Positions 10,460 through 22,082 of a DNA stretch of 64,000 bases are shown piece by piece. The notes beneath the pieces were generated by a model. That model searched no databases and was not told the DNA's origin. It worked only from the letters and a program-made list of their open reading frames with translations. The position numbers were made by a program, and so were the translations under genes. Where the stretch lies: positions 1-64,000 of the forward strand of contig JADNRX010000003.1 of assembly GCA_015501595.1 (NCBI GenBank), in the 5' to 3' direction. Numbering within the stretch: position 1 is the stretch's first letter; every line of letters begins with the position of its first letter. This stretch comes from Hymenopellis radicata (Eukaryota > Basidiomycota > Agaricomycetes > Agaricales > Physalacriaceae).

Positions 10460-11661
10460 ATGTCCTCTCCAACCGGAAAATGGGATGCCAGGTGCGCATT
10501 CCGTCGTCGTTCCCCGCGTCGCTGACAGTCAACTTTGCGCAGGTATCTCGGACCTGTGCCCCACGATGCCTCTTACTACGGCAAGTGCATGTTCGGTGGT
10601 ATCATTGCCTGTGGTTTCACCCACGCCGGTATCACTCCTCTGGACGTGACCAAATGCAACATGCAGGCAAGCTGGCGTTTCTTTCATCTTGAGGCTTTTT
10701 ACTGACACGTTCTCCAGGTTAACCCCGCCAAATACAAAGGCCTCGGCTCCGGTATCAGACTCCTGCTCAAGGAGGAAGGTGCCAACGGTATCTGGAAAGG
10801 ACTCGGTCCCACCTTTGTCGGCTACTCACTACAGGGCATGTTCAAGTACGGTCTCTATGAAGTGTTCAAGGACATGTACATGAACCTTGCCGGTCCTGAA
10901 CTCTCAGAAAAGTACAAGGGTGCCATCTGGCTCGCTGGTTCTGCTTCTGCTGAGGCCTTTGCCGATGTCGCACTTTGCCCCCTTGAGATGACAAAAGTCA
11001 AGATCCAGACATCTCCCTCCGGCACCTTCCCCACCGCTTTCGGCGCCGCCTTGAAGGAGATGAGCGCGCAGAAGATCGAGACGCGTTATCCTTTCGGTTC
11101 TCTGGTTCCCCTCTGGTCCCGACAGGTCAGCACGCTGCTTTCATTAATAGTATCTCCACAAACTCACTGTTTGTTATCAGATCCCCTACACAATGGCCAA
11201 GTTCTACTTCTTTGAGAAGACCGTCCAAATGTTCTACACCTACGTCTTCCCCGAGCCCAAGGACACGTACTCTAAAGGTACTCAACTCGGTGTCACCTTT
11301 GCCTCTGGTTACATTGCTGGTGTCGTCTGCGCCGTCGTCTCCCATCCCGCTGATTCTCTCGTATCACAACTTGGAAAGGTTGAGAACAAGGGCAAGTCCA
11401 TTGGAACTATCGCCAGCGAGGTTGGATTCGGAACTTTGGCAACCAAAGGCCTCGGTACACGTGTGCTCATGATTGGTGAGTCCGCGTGTTATTAAAATTT
11501 GACTCATGTTAACCACCGTCTTCCTCTAGGTACCTTGACTGGTACGTTTCATCGGTGTCATACTTGTTGCGGCACGCTTACTTTGTATTATAGGCTTCCA
11601 ATGGTGGATCTACGACACGTTCAAGGCTACTATGGGTCTTGGAACAACCGGTGGCAAGTAA
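10460..11661 (+). CDS. Mitochondrial phosphate-type carrier
   Basis: Inner-membrane solute carrier of the SLC25 family, closest by motif to the phosphate/copper carriers PIC2 and MIR1. Six exons (10460-10491, 10543-10666, 10718-11125, 11181-11475, 11530-11541, 11594-11661) give 312 residues. The three carrier signatures are PLDVTKCNMQ, PLEMTKVKIQ and HPADSLVSQL. Repeat 1 starts with GGIIACGFTHAGITPLD, and KGLGPTFVGYS marks the substrate region. The second intron (10667-10717) begins with GC (GCAAG) instead of GT, and exon 5 is only 12 bases long. The frame is intact. Confidence 0.92.
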
Positions 11662-12181
11662 ACTGGAGGCGCAAAATTCGCTTGTTAATAGTGCGTCCTA
11701 CTCTAATTCTACTAACATGTCCTCATGTCGTTATCTGTAGGATATACGGTGGGAAGCATGGTCTTATCGATTCCGTCACTACTACTCTCGTTCTCCCCAA
11801 TGTTTATTCCCGCTCTTCCAGTTCTCACTTATATACTTATTGTGTAGAGCTCTGTGTTACGAACTTCCATAATATCATCATGGAAAAGACTGCCCATGTG
11901 CGACACTCGAAACTGCTTAGAACTACGCAAATTCTCGTTATGTGCCCGCATTGCCGGCGGCACTCCAGATTTGTTCTCGAAGATCCATCTCTGCAACATG
12001 AGACCCTTTCCTACGGACGGAGGGTCCGAGCCTGAGGGCAATATCCAGGCAAATGAACCGGCTGAATCATCAACCATATTTTCTCGCTACAAATAGCTCT
12101 GTCATCTGCTGAAAGCATGCACTTCGTCGTCCCCAGTTATTCCATACTACCTCCGCCCTCAAACCCCCCGAGACTGGAGCT
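11662..12181. other. Intergenic region
   Basis: Holds the 3' flank of the carrier and the promoter of the MFS gene. Frames here show no conserved domain. Confidence 0.5.
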
Positions 12182-14477
12182 ATGACTGAGGGTCACGAAG
12201 ACGACAAAACCTTGCCCGAGACGACTTCATGTTCACGACCTCACTTGGGTCATGTCGACAGCGCACAGTCGTCGGTCACTCATGTGTATCACGAAACGCC
12301 TTATGAACAACAACACCCTGTACCGGACGGCCATGGGAATCTGCCATACCTGTCGACAGCAAAGAAGAAGCTATCGAAAATCTCGAGGATGACTGGGAGG
12401 ACGACCCCATTAATCCGCGAAACTGGAACAACACGAAGAAGTGGGTTATGGTTATAATTGTGGGTTGCCCTTTGGTCGTAGACGCGTCTTGACTTGTGAA
12501 AGCTGATACATGCATATTATCCTTAGGTGTCCTTCTACACCCTAATACCACCACTCGCGAGTTCCATGATGGCGCCTGGTCTCCCCGAAATCGCAGAGAA
12601 ATACGGGGTTACGGACACAGTGACGACCGCCTTGATTCTCAGCGTGTTCCTCATATCATTCGCCATCGGGGTACGTAACGCCGCGTCCGCGTCTCGCATC
12701 CCAAAAGCGCTAATTCCGAAACCCACCAGCCCTTGTTCCTCGCGCCGCTGTCAGAGATGTACGGACGCACGTGGGTGCTGCACATCGGGAACGTCTTTTC
12801 CCTCATATTCAGCCTGGGCTGCGCGTTCTCGCCGAATACGGGGGCGTTGATCGCGTTTCGGTTTCTTGGTGCGCTTGGTGGTTGGTATCGCGTTTAGGCT
12901 GAGGCTGATGTCTTTATCCATCAGCGGGGTTCTCGGGTAGCGCGCCCTTGGCGTGCGGCGGAGGGTCGGTCGGCGACTTGTTCTCGGAGCGCGAGCGGGC
13001 GACCGCGATGTCGCTGTATACTATCGGCCCGCTGCTCGGTCCGGCCCTGGGTCCTATCGCGGGTGGGTTTATTACGCAGACTATTGGGGTGAAGTATGTC
13101 TTCATTGTGATTGCTGGTACGTTCGTCCTTCATCCAAAACTCGCTTTCATATTGGTTTGGTGATAGGTGTATCTGCGATTGCGAGTCTGATTGGGTTGCC
13201 TCTGCTTCGGGAGACGTATGCACCGGTCATACGGGCGCGGAGGGCGAAGATGGTCAAGGACACGGAAAAGGGCGGCAATTACCAGCCGCCGCAGAGCGAT
13301 ATGTCGAAAATGGAGTTCCTCTGGGTCAACTTGACGCGTCCGCTTATATTGCTCACGCGTAGCTTCATTTGCTTCATTCTCAGCGGTTACATGGCATTGT
13401 GAGTGTCATCTATGATCTACTGAACACCCTGTTAATCATTGATTGTAGTATGTATGGTTAGTGCACCCGCGATCGGACCTTTGTAAGGAAGTGCGATGCT
13501 CACGCACGGATTTGTAGGGATATATTATCTCATGTTCGCCACATTTGCAGGTACGTTTTTGCGGATGTTGAGTGGTGCTGGGATGTTGAATGTACATCAG
13601 ACTTCTTCAAGAAGGAGTATGGCTTTGGACCTGGACTGGGTGGTTTGGTGTATTTAGGTCTTGGAACGGGTTTCATTCTGTCGACCTTCTTTGGCGCGAG
13701 CATTGCGGATAGGGTTTATCTATATGTGGGTGCTATCCTTTCTCGTGTTGGCATGAACTCATTGTTGTGTAGCTGGCTGACAAGAATGGTGGCGTCGGGA
13801 AACCAGAAATGCGCATTCCGGCGTTGTTCTTTGGTGCTATTTGGGTTCCAATTGGTTTGCTGTACGTGTCCTCTATTGACCGTGCGCATTTTTCGTTGAC
13901 CGTGAGCAATAGATGGTACGGCTGGTCAGCAGCAGCGCATACACACTGGATCATGCCTATCATCGGGTCTGGTAGGTCTTCGCGAAGCATCGCGTGCCTC
14001 GACTCTTTTGCAATGAGCCTCATGCACGTGTAACCATTCTAGGTCTATTTGGATTCGGCATGATGACAAGCTTGTAGGTCGTAGGGTTCTCATGTGAAGT
14101 ATTTGCCTAATACGCCCTCGTTTTAGCCTCCCAATCTCACTGTACCTTGTGGATGCTTTCACCTACGCGGCGAGCGCATTGGCAGCAGCATCTGTATGTC
14201 GCCTCATTTGACATGGAACCAATTGAACCAATCTCTCCACAGGTCTTCCGGTCATTACTAGGCTTTGCGTTTCCATTGTTCGCTAACCAAATGTTCGAGG
14301 TCATGGGTATGGGTCCTGGAAACACATTCTTAGCTGGTGAGCTCCTTGGAACAGATGTGCTTGATACTCTCTAATAACGTGATAGCCCTTTGTATCATAC
14401 TCGGGATACCGTTCCCAATTTGGATCTACTACTACGGCGAGAACATTCGTCTGCGAAGCACCCTCAACAAGCGGTAA
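12182..14477 (+). CDS. MFS drug:H+ antiporter-1 family transporter
   Basis: Plasma-membrane exporter of the DHA1 group. Fifteen exons can be chained (12182-12285, 12360-12459, 12527-12670, 12730-12868, 12925-13116, 13167-13398, 13449-13456, 13518-13550, 13601-13725, 13773-13861, 13913-13971, 14043-14073, 14127-14193, 14243-14336, 14386-14477), giving 502 residues. The cytosolic N terminus ends in DDWEDDPINPRNW, typical of this group. Membrane segments follow, with motif A around APLSEMYGRTWV, the motif C-like GPLLGPALGPIAGG, a long central loop and a last segment ending IYYYGENIRLRSTLNKR. Exon 7 has only 8 bases. The first junction is uncertain: a 74-base intron closes the frame, but protein-like sequence on both sides also allows a one-base indel near 12345. 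Substrate unknown. Confidence 0.88.
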
Positions 14478-14680
14478 TGTGGGAGCACCTTTCGTACGCC
14501 ACATACTTTTCTCCAGCTTTCCACATAGACTACAATAAGTACTTGATCATCCCAAAATAATTGTTAAATGGAACACGTGATGCATCGTTATTTGGCTCCC
14601 GCTTTCGGCTCAAACAACGCGCTCCTGAAACAACAATGGTGCCCCTAATTGGAATTTCTTGTCTTGACCACCACTTTAAC

Positions 14681-15929
14681 ATGAAGAACAAGCGCGGCCA
14701 CTCAAGCTACGATACTTGGGGCGTACGAGACGTGTCGATGTGGGCTGAGCCAGAATGGCGACTTTCCACGCTTACCATCGAGAAGCCTTCGCCTGTCGAG
14801 CCGTGCACCGTCGGCCTGCCGCCGGAGTTGCTGCAGATCATTTTCTGGTACGCCACAGGGCTGCCGCGCGGACTCGAGAGATCTCTTTGGGAGACGACAT
14901 ATGTGCCTTTTCAAGATTCGGGCTGGAATGATTCTTATGAGAAGCGTCGGACACGCGAACGACGCGCGGTGTGGCAGGTCTGAGGTCCTTGTATTGTCTT
15001 ATACTTAGAAATTGACGAGGGGTTCTTATAGGTTAAGAACACTGTTTCGCTGGTTTCGAGGCAGTGGTATGCCCTTGCGATAGAATTCCTTTTGGAGGAG
15101 ATCAGGATCGGACCAAACTTTCCCTCATGGGATGCATTGGCGAAATATGGCCATTGGGTCCGGCGCATTGAGCTGCTGCCCACTCCAGGTCCTGTTACGA
15201 GACTCGTAGACGTCCTGCGCCACTGTCCGCGCGTCACGGTGCTCTCTAAACCGTGCAGCATCGACGGCTACCCGAACAACTTTTGGTCGGGCATCAATGA
15301 GTTGGGTCCTGATAGTCTGCAGCATTTGACGCGTATCGACTGGGCTGCTGATACCTCGGATCCTCATGGCATCGTCGAACAGGCGCTGCGGATGCTCTTG
15401 GTCGTAGCCCCAAACGTCCGCCATCTCGCCGCCACGTCTATTCTTCAGCCTGACCCGCACAATATGATTCAAACACTCGGCAGTTTGCAAACGCTGCGTC
15501 TTCCGGTGCGAGCGATGGGAGAGTTCCTGACACTGGGATCGAGGGTGCCGTACTCTCCAAACTTGAGGCACATCGTCGTCAATGGTGCATTCCTGCAGAG
15601 TATGCGTTTTCTTCACAGACTTGTCGAGCTTCTCCCGAGTGGAGTCCGTCGAGCTCCAGGATGGTGTTACGTTCAATTCTTCGACACTGTCGTTAATGTG
15701 TCGAATGTTTCCGCGTTGCGATGATTTGGCAATGCCCGCTGGTGCCGTTACGTTTGGCCTAGATGTGGGAGAGACGCAGAAGCAGATCAGGCGTATTCGG
15801 TTGTATGCGAACCCGTGTGGGGTGTTGAAGGATCTCACGTCGTGGATGAAGAGCTATTACGAACCTCTCGTAAATGCGTTTCCAGCGGTGAAGAGGTTGT
15901 GCTGCATGGAGACTGGCGATTTACGTTGA
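14681..15929 (+). CDS. F-box-like protein with variable LRR-type region
   Basis: Exon 1 (14681-14977) carries the F-box-like stretch GLPPELLQIIFWYATGL, joined by an intron at 14978-15031 to VSLVSRQWYALAIEFLLEEI, the usual second half of Agaricomycete F-box domains. The rest is a long region of weak leucine-rich spacing, ending in CGVLKDLTSWMKSYYE. In SCF ubiquitin ligases such proteins choose substrates; the target is unknown. The frame changes near 15581-15614; a 34-base intron starting GTGCAT and ending CACAG would close it, as would an indel. An earlier in-frame ATG exists at 14561. Confidence 0.65.
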
Positions 15930-16023
15930 CCGCGAATGTGATGGAGACATTGAAGGAAGATTTATTCAACAGAAGTTGCGTGTGCAGATTTCAGGACACT
16001 TAATATAGAGTAGAAGGACTTTA

Positions 16024-16586
16024 TCATCGTGAGTAGGGTAGATTACACATCTCTAGTAGTTTTACAGAATCAATAGTTACATGACAGCGGACTGCTCGAC
16101 GCTTTTTCATGTTATGAATTTCTTCGTCGGTGACTGGTGGAGGGAAATTTGGTATGGGTTTGCTGTTCAAACTATTAGTGACGGCAAGAATGAAATCTGC
16201 AAACATACTCTCGCATTGCCCAAACATCTTCACTGCTCTTTTCTAGGCGTCTCTTTGCCCACCACTCCGCTCTCCGCTGGATCCACGCATCATATCGCTG
16301 GTCGTGCTCCATCCACTTCATGCTCAAACAAAACTTGAAATCGTCGTGTTTCCAGCCGCATTTTGTCATTTCGCCGTATCTGTACCACGACTTGACCTGT
16401 GAACGGATAGCTAGCAGAATATTAGCAAGGGTAACAGAATCAAGTGTAGGGCGTACCATGGCAGGATGTGACCAGTTCAGCCATGTTTATGCATGTCGGA
16501 ATGTCGTCCGGTGTGGGATGCACGAGTCGGAGTCGCGCGGCTTCCTGTTCCACGGCCGTCTTGAAGTCGACGCCGGTTTGGGACAT
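16024..16586 (-). CDS. EMI1-like (DUF3128) protein
   Basis: Three exons, 16586-16457, 16410-16209 and 16171-16024, give 159 residues. The core is PTCINMAELVTSCH, then VKSWYRYGEMTKCG and HDDFKFCLSMKWM, matching the cysteine-containing pattern of yeast Emi1 (early meiotic induction protein 1) relatives. The C-terminal exon is proline-rich and basic. Molecular role is not settled in the family; a link to mitochondrial function and meiosis is known only in yeast. An upstream in-frame ATG at 16649 would overlap the start of ISY1 on the other strand, so 16586 is preferred. Confidence 0.7.
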
Positions 16587-16647
16587 GATGGCGAGAATGA
16601 AAGCGCTGACCAGGGTTAGGGTTTTACTTTCCTGATTCAGAACCACC

Positions 16648-17618
16648 ATGGTACGCTCAGAGACACTGTTGGAGAATACTAACTGACTTGTTCATAGGCC
16701 CGTAATGAAGAAAAGGCGCAGTCTATGTTGTATCGTTTCCGAGAGGCGCAGGCTGCAGAGCTTGGCCTGGCGGTTCGCGGGGACCGACGTCCAAGAATGG
16801 CCTCTGCCTGTAAATCCATTCGGGACTGTGAACGCTGGCGAGGAGAGATTCTTAGAGAAATATCACGAAAGGTCTCCAAGATTCAGGATGCTGGTCTGTC
16901 GGACTACGAAGTTCGAGACTTGAACGATGAGATCAACAAGTTGCTCAGAGAAAAACGGCATTGGGAGAATCAGCTCGTTGCTCTCGGAGGCGCCAATTAC
17001 CGCCGGAATGTCTCTATGCTGGACGACGATGGGCGGGAGGTGCCAGGGACGAAAGGATACAAGTACGCGTTTCTCCTTGTCATTTAATTTTCTCTGTGTT
17101 AATCTATCTGCAGATACTTTGGACGCGCGAAAGAACTGCCTGGTGTACGTGAACTGTTCCAAAGTCGTAAAAAGGAAGAGGAAGAAGAAAATGCTGTCTT
17201 TGCCTTTTACAAAAAGTTCACTGGCGTCGGGCCATCGTACTTTGGCGATGCAGACGAGGAGACTTTACTACAGTCTGAGCGCGAGGCAGAGGAGAAGGGT
17301 ATGTTGCTAATTCATTCTTACGTCTGTCAGGCATATGACTGATGCGATGCAGAATGGCAGGAAGCATACGAAACACTGCGCGACATCCTTCAAGTTGACC
17401 AAGTCCCCCAATATCCTCCACCAAACTCCGACTTTTCACAAAAAGCCCCGCCTCCATCAGACGATACTGCGCATCAAGCCGCCACAGCACTCGCATCCTA
17501 TATTCCCTTTCTGTCTCCTGCAGCATTATTACCACCGCGCATGCCTGACCGGAAGGAGATGGACGCCGTTATTCTGGCACTGCACAAGAAGCGTTTGGAA
17601 GAGGAAATGCTGGGATAG
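16648..17618 (+). CDS. ISY1: Pre-mRNA splicing factor ISY1
   Basis: Component of the Prp19-associated spliceosome complex. Exon 1 is just the start codon, ATG at 16648-16650, followed by exons 16698-17062, 17114-17298 and 17353-17618; together 272 residues. The N terminus ARNEEKAQSMLYRFREAQAA and the block EISRKVSKIQDAGLSDYEVR are hallmarks of ISY1, as are REKRHWENQLVALGG and a later YFGRAKELPGVRELF. Length is in the normal range. The gene faces the EMI1-like gene head to head with only 61 bases between the two starts. The frame is intact. Confidence 0.95.
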
Positions 17619-18877
17619 TACGATATATGTGTAGTATGACCTGTCGAATGCAGTTGGATACGAAAGGTGTTCGTAACTTGTAGCCTTGTTTGACGGGACG
17701 GAAATTAAATGTCCGGTCAGTTAATCATACTCCAGACTCTCCCATTCTGACATTGGCTTTAGTGAACAGAGTATCGGGTTCACACAATATTTCAACGGTC
17801 TCCTAATCCATTCGTCAGCGCTGAGGACATCCGACATACACTATCAGAGTTTGGCCTCCGGCCATCGGGATAACAGCATATCTCGCTCAGCCGCGGTACT
17901 TCAGAGTTTGAATGAAGTGAGGTACCCGAGGATATTGTTGCCATCGTTGTTCGCGACTCTCTCATTACTCGTGTTGTTTGAGTTTCACTGTCCAAACCGC
18001 AGTGCACCTTCTGAGTGAGAAGCCGAAGACACCGGCTGTTCTCATCAAGTTTAGTGTATGTTCTTTGCACGCCTTTTCCCTGAGTTGACGGTGAACTAGA
18101 ATCGCGTGGCCTGTTAAGCATCAGAATGAGCATGGTACCGGTTAGATGAAAAAGTCTGTTTGAACGGCGTGGAATATCGTTACGCGAATCGTTCTCAGAA
18201 GCCTGATAGAACGTCTTGTTATTCAGGTCTGTGCCAGGCTGGGTGCAATACCAAGAACAGTTGTAGGCGGAGGGAGAGGCTATCTGTCTAAGCTTCGCGC
18301 TACTAGATAAGTCGCACTCGGTGAGCCCGCGTTGGTGAGCTATTCCCATCCTCACTCTTCACGTCGTTTCATCAGACACACCAGGTCCCGAACACGCGTC
18401 GCGTACGTGATTCCTGCTTTGTTGATTTCGAGTGATGGAAAGTTTGATAAGCCCAGCCCACTTTTTCCTATTTCCATATAGGAGTCTTCATGACAGTCAA
18501 ACTGACCTGGTTACGGGTCGGGCATTGCCCGAATCACCCAGTTGAGAACCTATGTTCCTCCGTTTGGAGTGCAAGTCCTCGGACTTGGACGCCTCCCTCC
18601 TAGAAAACGCGTCTACACGCGAGAGAACACACGGGAGTGGTGGGAAGACGAACCGTTGGATGACGCGTCGCGTCAAGCTGAAGCAGGTCTTTTTCCCAAA
18701 GCTGAAGTTGGAGCAGAGGACGCGTCCATGTGCTGTCTTGGGGTTCATTGACATGCCTGCTTTGGGGATATACGGTTTGGCGAGGTATAAAAGAGCCTCT
18801 ATGAGAGCTAGGATTCAGTCAGCAGTCAGCAGCTACAACCAACCAACCCAACCAATTCTCCACTCGCCTTCTTCGCC
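17619..18877. other. Long intergenic region
   Basis: No gene is supported. A 187-codon open frame on the minus strand (17792-18355) lacks domains and looks fortuitous. The last 100 bases hold a TATA box for the following gene. Confidence 0.45.
18786..18793 (+). promoter_or_regulatory. TATA box of small zinc-cluster gene
   Basis: TATAAAAG lies 92 bases before the ATG at 18878, followed by a CAACC-rich leader. A good consensus match in the right place. Confidence 0.6.
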
Positions 18878-19271
18878 ATGTCTTCCTCCAAAACCAACAC
18901 TCAGTCGTCGAATCCCAATGTGAGAGCTCTCGACGTCTCTACGGCGCGTCCGTGACTGACGCGGTTTAGGGCGCTCACAACTACGGACATGCGGACTACT
19001 ACGACACGGACAAGCGCACCCAGAAGCGCGTCTCTATGGCCTGTCTGTTCTGTCGCAGTATGTCGTAGTTTTTTCTCTCTCTAGGCAGTCCAATGATTAA
19101 CGTTCTCCTCGTAGACCGCAAGTTGAAGTGCGACGGCGCGCGTCCTTCCTGCGCTCACTGCAACCATCGCCAGTTGACCTGCACCTACCAGCCCGTGTAA
19201 GTTCCCGGCGAGCTACTTATAATGTCATGCGACTTATTTGACGCGTTCATAGCAACCACGGCAATAACTGA
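18878..19271 (+). CDS. Stand-alone Zn2Cys6 cluster protein, 76 residues
   Basis: Four exons, 18878-18919, 18970-19057, 19115-19196 and 19253-19271. The six cysteines follow the fungal binuclear zinc pattern: CLFCRNRKLKCDGARPSC then AHCNHRQLTCTY. After the cluster only PVNHGNN remains before the stop; if the last intron is not removed, the stop comes right after PV (at 19200), so both versions end at once. Gal4-type regulators normally continue for hundreds of residues with a dimerisation coiled coil and a middle homology region; none is readable downstream. The leader before the cluster is rich in serine and asparagine. It may be a DNA-binding modulator or competitor. Confidence 0.75.
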
Positions 19272-20062
19272 AAGTCACCCACATGTATGCCCGGTCATTT
19301 GAAAGTCTGAAGTTTCTGTGTAGTTTGTCGGTGTTCATGAAAATGTACTCATACTTAGATCAGTGTCACGTCTCTCTCCGGCGGAATGCTATTTTCTTGC
19401 TTGTTTCGGATAAAGCGCTTGATTGAGCTAGAGTTCGATTCGAGTAGTAATCTGGTAATAAGGAGCCGACCAGTTCATTATAGGTGCTTACAGAGGCGGC
19501 ACAGTATCGAGGTAGTCTTCTGAGAGTTTAGACGTGGTTCGATCGTTATTCGGCACCTCTCATGTTCTATGATAAACTAGACAGTCCTTTTCTAGTCCAA
19601 AGCGCGCCCGCCTTCTGAACGTCGAAGACTCACCGTGCACTACCGGATCATAGAGACAGTATTTTCAAAGGCTATACATAGCAAAGATGGAAGGTCATCA
19701 CGAGCAATCAAAAATGCATCATCATGTGTCCCCAGTGTGAGCACAGATCACTACCGACCTAGAACTAGCGGTCGGCTGATCCAAGGATGTGACGGTCAGA
19801 CGCAGATAAGCCATGTAGGTACTTCATGTTCCCAGTGTGCAGGAAGGGGGCATCGATTGAGTGACTTCGTATGCCATTCTCAACCCACTGTGAGATTTCG
19901 AAGGAGCCGGCCATAGTAGTACTGAATGCAGCGAAACCTTCGTCTTGTGGCGGCGAGCGGCTCATTTCGCCGGTTGATTGCCGCTCCAGTCTCGATCACT
20001 GGCAGTCTCTTTCTTTCCAGCCATCATCTACATAGACTTCTCTGCAGCGTCTGCAAAACGAA
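19272..20062. other. Intergenic region
   Basis: Nothing recognisable. Frames have no domains, and no continuation of the zinc-cluster protein was found. Confidence 0.45.
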
Positions 20063-21256
20063 ATGAGTTCTTCGCTGGAAAAATACAGCATTCCAGGGTG
20101 GCATGGGGTCTACTACATCCCAGATTTCATCTCGGCAAGTCTTTAACTGTGTCGTGATGTTCTGTCTGAATCTTGCTCTTAAATCAGGACGAAGAGGAGC
20201 AGTATATCATTCGAAAGGTTACTCGGATGACAGGATGATCGCACATGCCTAAAATGATGCTCAGATTAAAGCGACGCCTCAACCACAGTGGAAGCAACTC
20301 GCGAACCGTCGGTATGCACTTTGATGTGAATTTTGTGAACGTCAATACTCAATATCTATCCAGACTTCAGCTGCTTGGTTGGTATACATGTTTGCGTCTA
20401 CATCTTGAGTTCTTCGACCTCACGGCGCGTCTGATTAGGTGGCGAAATCACTTCGAAGAACATCCTTGTTCTCCCGACAGATGCCTGCCTTTGTGAAGTC
20501 TTTGTAAGTGAAGATTAAAGCTGTCCGACGTTGCTTGTTCAAATCTCTACACGAGTAGCCCTAACATTATACAAAGACTAAGCGATACGGGTGTATTTGC
20601 TACGTCCCCGCATGGTAGACCTAATCATATCATCTTGAATGAGGTTAATGCTCCCTGTTGTATCCTGTTAATCAAGTTCACATTTCTATTCAAGTACCTC
20701 CCTGGACAAGGAATCATGGTATGCATTGGTTTTTTCCCTTGAACGTAGTCGATCCCGAGGCTTACTTACGTCTACTCAAATAGCCGCATGAAGATGGACC
20801 AGCCTATCATCCTGTTGTAGCGACGATTTCCTTAGGCTCCCATTCGGTGTTTCATTATTACGCTTATAACCAAGAGCCAGATAGGGACCAACGAGATGGC
20901 CGGAGCATCAGCGCCACACCCGTCCTGTCCGTCCTTCTCGAGCCACGCAGTGCTGTTATAACGACAGAGACCCTATATGAGAAGTATCTGCATGGGTGAG
21001 GGTGTCTTATACTCCTACCTTCATGGTACCTCACCTTGACTTCTGTAGTATTGAGGAAATCGACGTTGATCGTGTCGTAGTCCGATCGGATTCGGTACCG
21101 TATTTCCTCGACACTGGTACACCGGTTCAAAATTGGGAGGCCCTTACATGCGCGCACATTCGAGAGGTCGTTAGGGATGGTGGCGAGCTGCCTCGCGCAA
21201 CTAGGTATAGTCTTACGTGCCGAGATGTTGCAAAAGTTCGTAGAACACTGTTGTGA
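20063..21256 (+). CDS. ALKBH6-like 2-oxoglutarate dioxygenase, one frame break
   Basis: AlkB-family Fe(II)/2-oxoglutarate enzyme. Nine exons: 20063-20134, 20188-20217, 20265-20311, 20364-20377, 20439-20503, 20577-20643, 20695-20718, 20784-20995, 21049-21256. Readable in order are GVYYIPDFIS, TPQPQWKQLANRR, GVFATSPHGRPNHIILNEY, LPGQGIMPHEDGPAYHPV (HxD iron ligands), ATISLGSH, a late histidine and the 2OG-binding arginine in RATRYSLTCRDV. The closest known family is ALKBH6. Intron 1 starts GCAAGT, a GC-AG intron; exon 4 is 14 bases. In exon 5, near 20474-20480, the frame needs one base removed (or two added) to pass from NILVLP into MPAFVKSL; total coding length 739 agrees with one extra base. 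Confidence 0.82.
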
Positions 21257-21530
21257 TAGTAAGCGACTTGGATGTATTGAGCGTTATCGAACCGTCAGAG
21301 GACAAAATGTAGCGGTTGTAGACTATCTTCTAAATAGGCGCTCTTGTCCACTCCTTGTCCCAACCCGCCACATGATGACGTCGTCCCAATCGATCTTCAA
21401 GTTCGCGATCGGCAAAGTTGGTTTCTTGCTTTCTTTCCTCCCGCCATCATCGACTCTTCGTATCCATAACCCTTCGTGCTCTTGCAGTGCCTCCTCCTCC
21501 TGGGTACTACTTCGTCACGTAGATTCAACG

Positions 21531-22082
21531 ATGAAACGGCGCCTTTCTCGTAGTCCCTCTCCGACCGTCACCGTCTCCACGCCTTGGGCGCCGCGCAAGC
21601 GAGGACGCCATTCCATTCCCTACACGTACGGACCGGCTCCTTCGTGTGCCTCCGTCAAGACATCTTATGAAACGCCCAGTCCAAAACGCCGCCACACCTC
21701 CAAACGCCAACGTCGGAAGGTTTATGATAAGGATAAGGGCTATGAGACAGACGTTGAATTTTTTGCGAGTAAGCGTCAACAAATGTCTTTTCCTCCAAAG
21801 ACAAGCGCACCCCATCCGTCTCCTACCCGCCTATTCCAGAATTCCCTCGTGCGCCTCAATATCAAGGATGACATGGACCTCGTGACCGCCCTGGACAATC
21901 TTCACGTTTCGCGTTGCGCCCATGCACGGAATGAACAGCCCGGTTTGAACAGTGTCCTTCGTGTCTTGTCGAAGATGCCAGATGACGATGAGAATATGAG
22001 CGTCATTGAAGAGCCTGAGGACGTGAACGAGAAGGAGGAGACGCAGGTTTATGGAGAGTATCGGGCCGCCGAAAAAGGATAA
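21531..22082 (+). CDS. Uncharacterised basic/serine-proline-rich protein
   Basis: Single open frame of 183 residues starting MKRRLSRSPSPTVTV. The first half is strongly basic, with KRRHTSKRQRRK resembling a nuclear localisation signal; the second half holds short hydrophobic helices (VTALDNLHV) and an acidic tail. No domain recognised. The open frame runs upstream to 21177, but this ATG fits the start of protein-like composition. It could be a small nuclear protein. Confidence 0.5.
   Translation: MKRRLSRSPSPTVTVSTPWAPRKRGRHSIPYTYGPAPSCASVKTSYETPSPKRRHTSKRQRRKVYDKDKGYETDVEFFASKRQQMSFPPKTSAPHPSPTRLFQNSLVRLNIKDDMDLVTALDNLHVSRCAHARNEQPGLNSVLRVLSKMPDDDENMSVIEEPEDVNEKEETQVYGEYRAAEKG

Noticed and set aside
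15125..15838. 237-codon open frame antisense to the F-box-like gene
   Set aside because: Shadow of the plus-strand gene; the plus strand carries the F-box pattern.
17792..18355. 187-codon minus-strand open frame
   Set aside because: No domain, mixed low-complexity composition, no splice-supported extension; could be real but cannot be supported.
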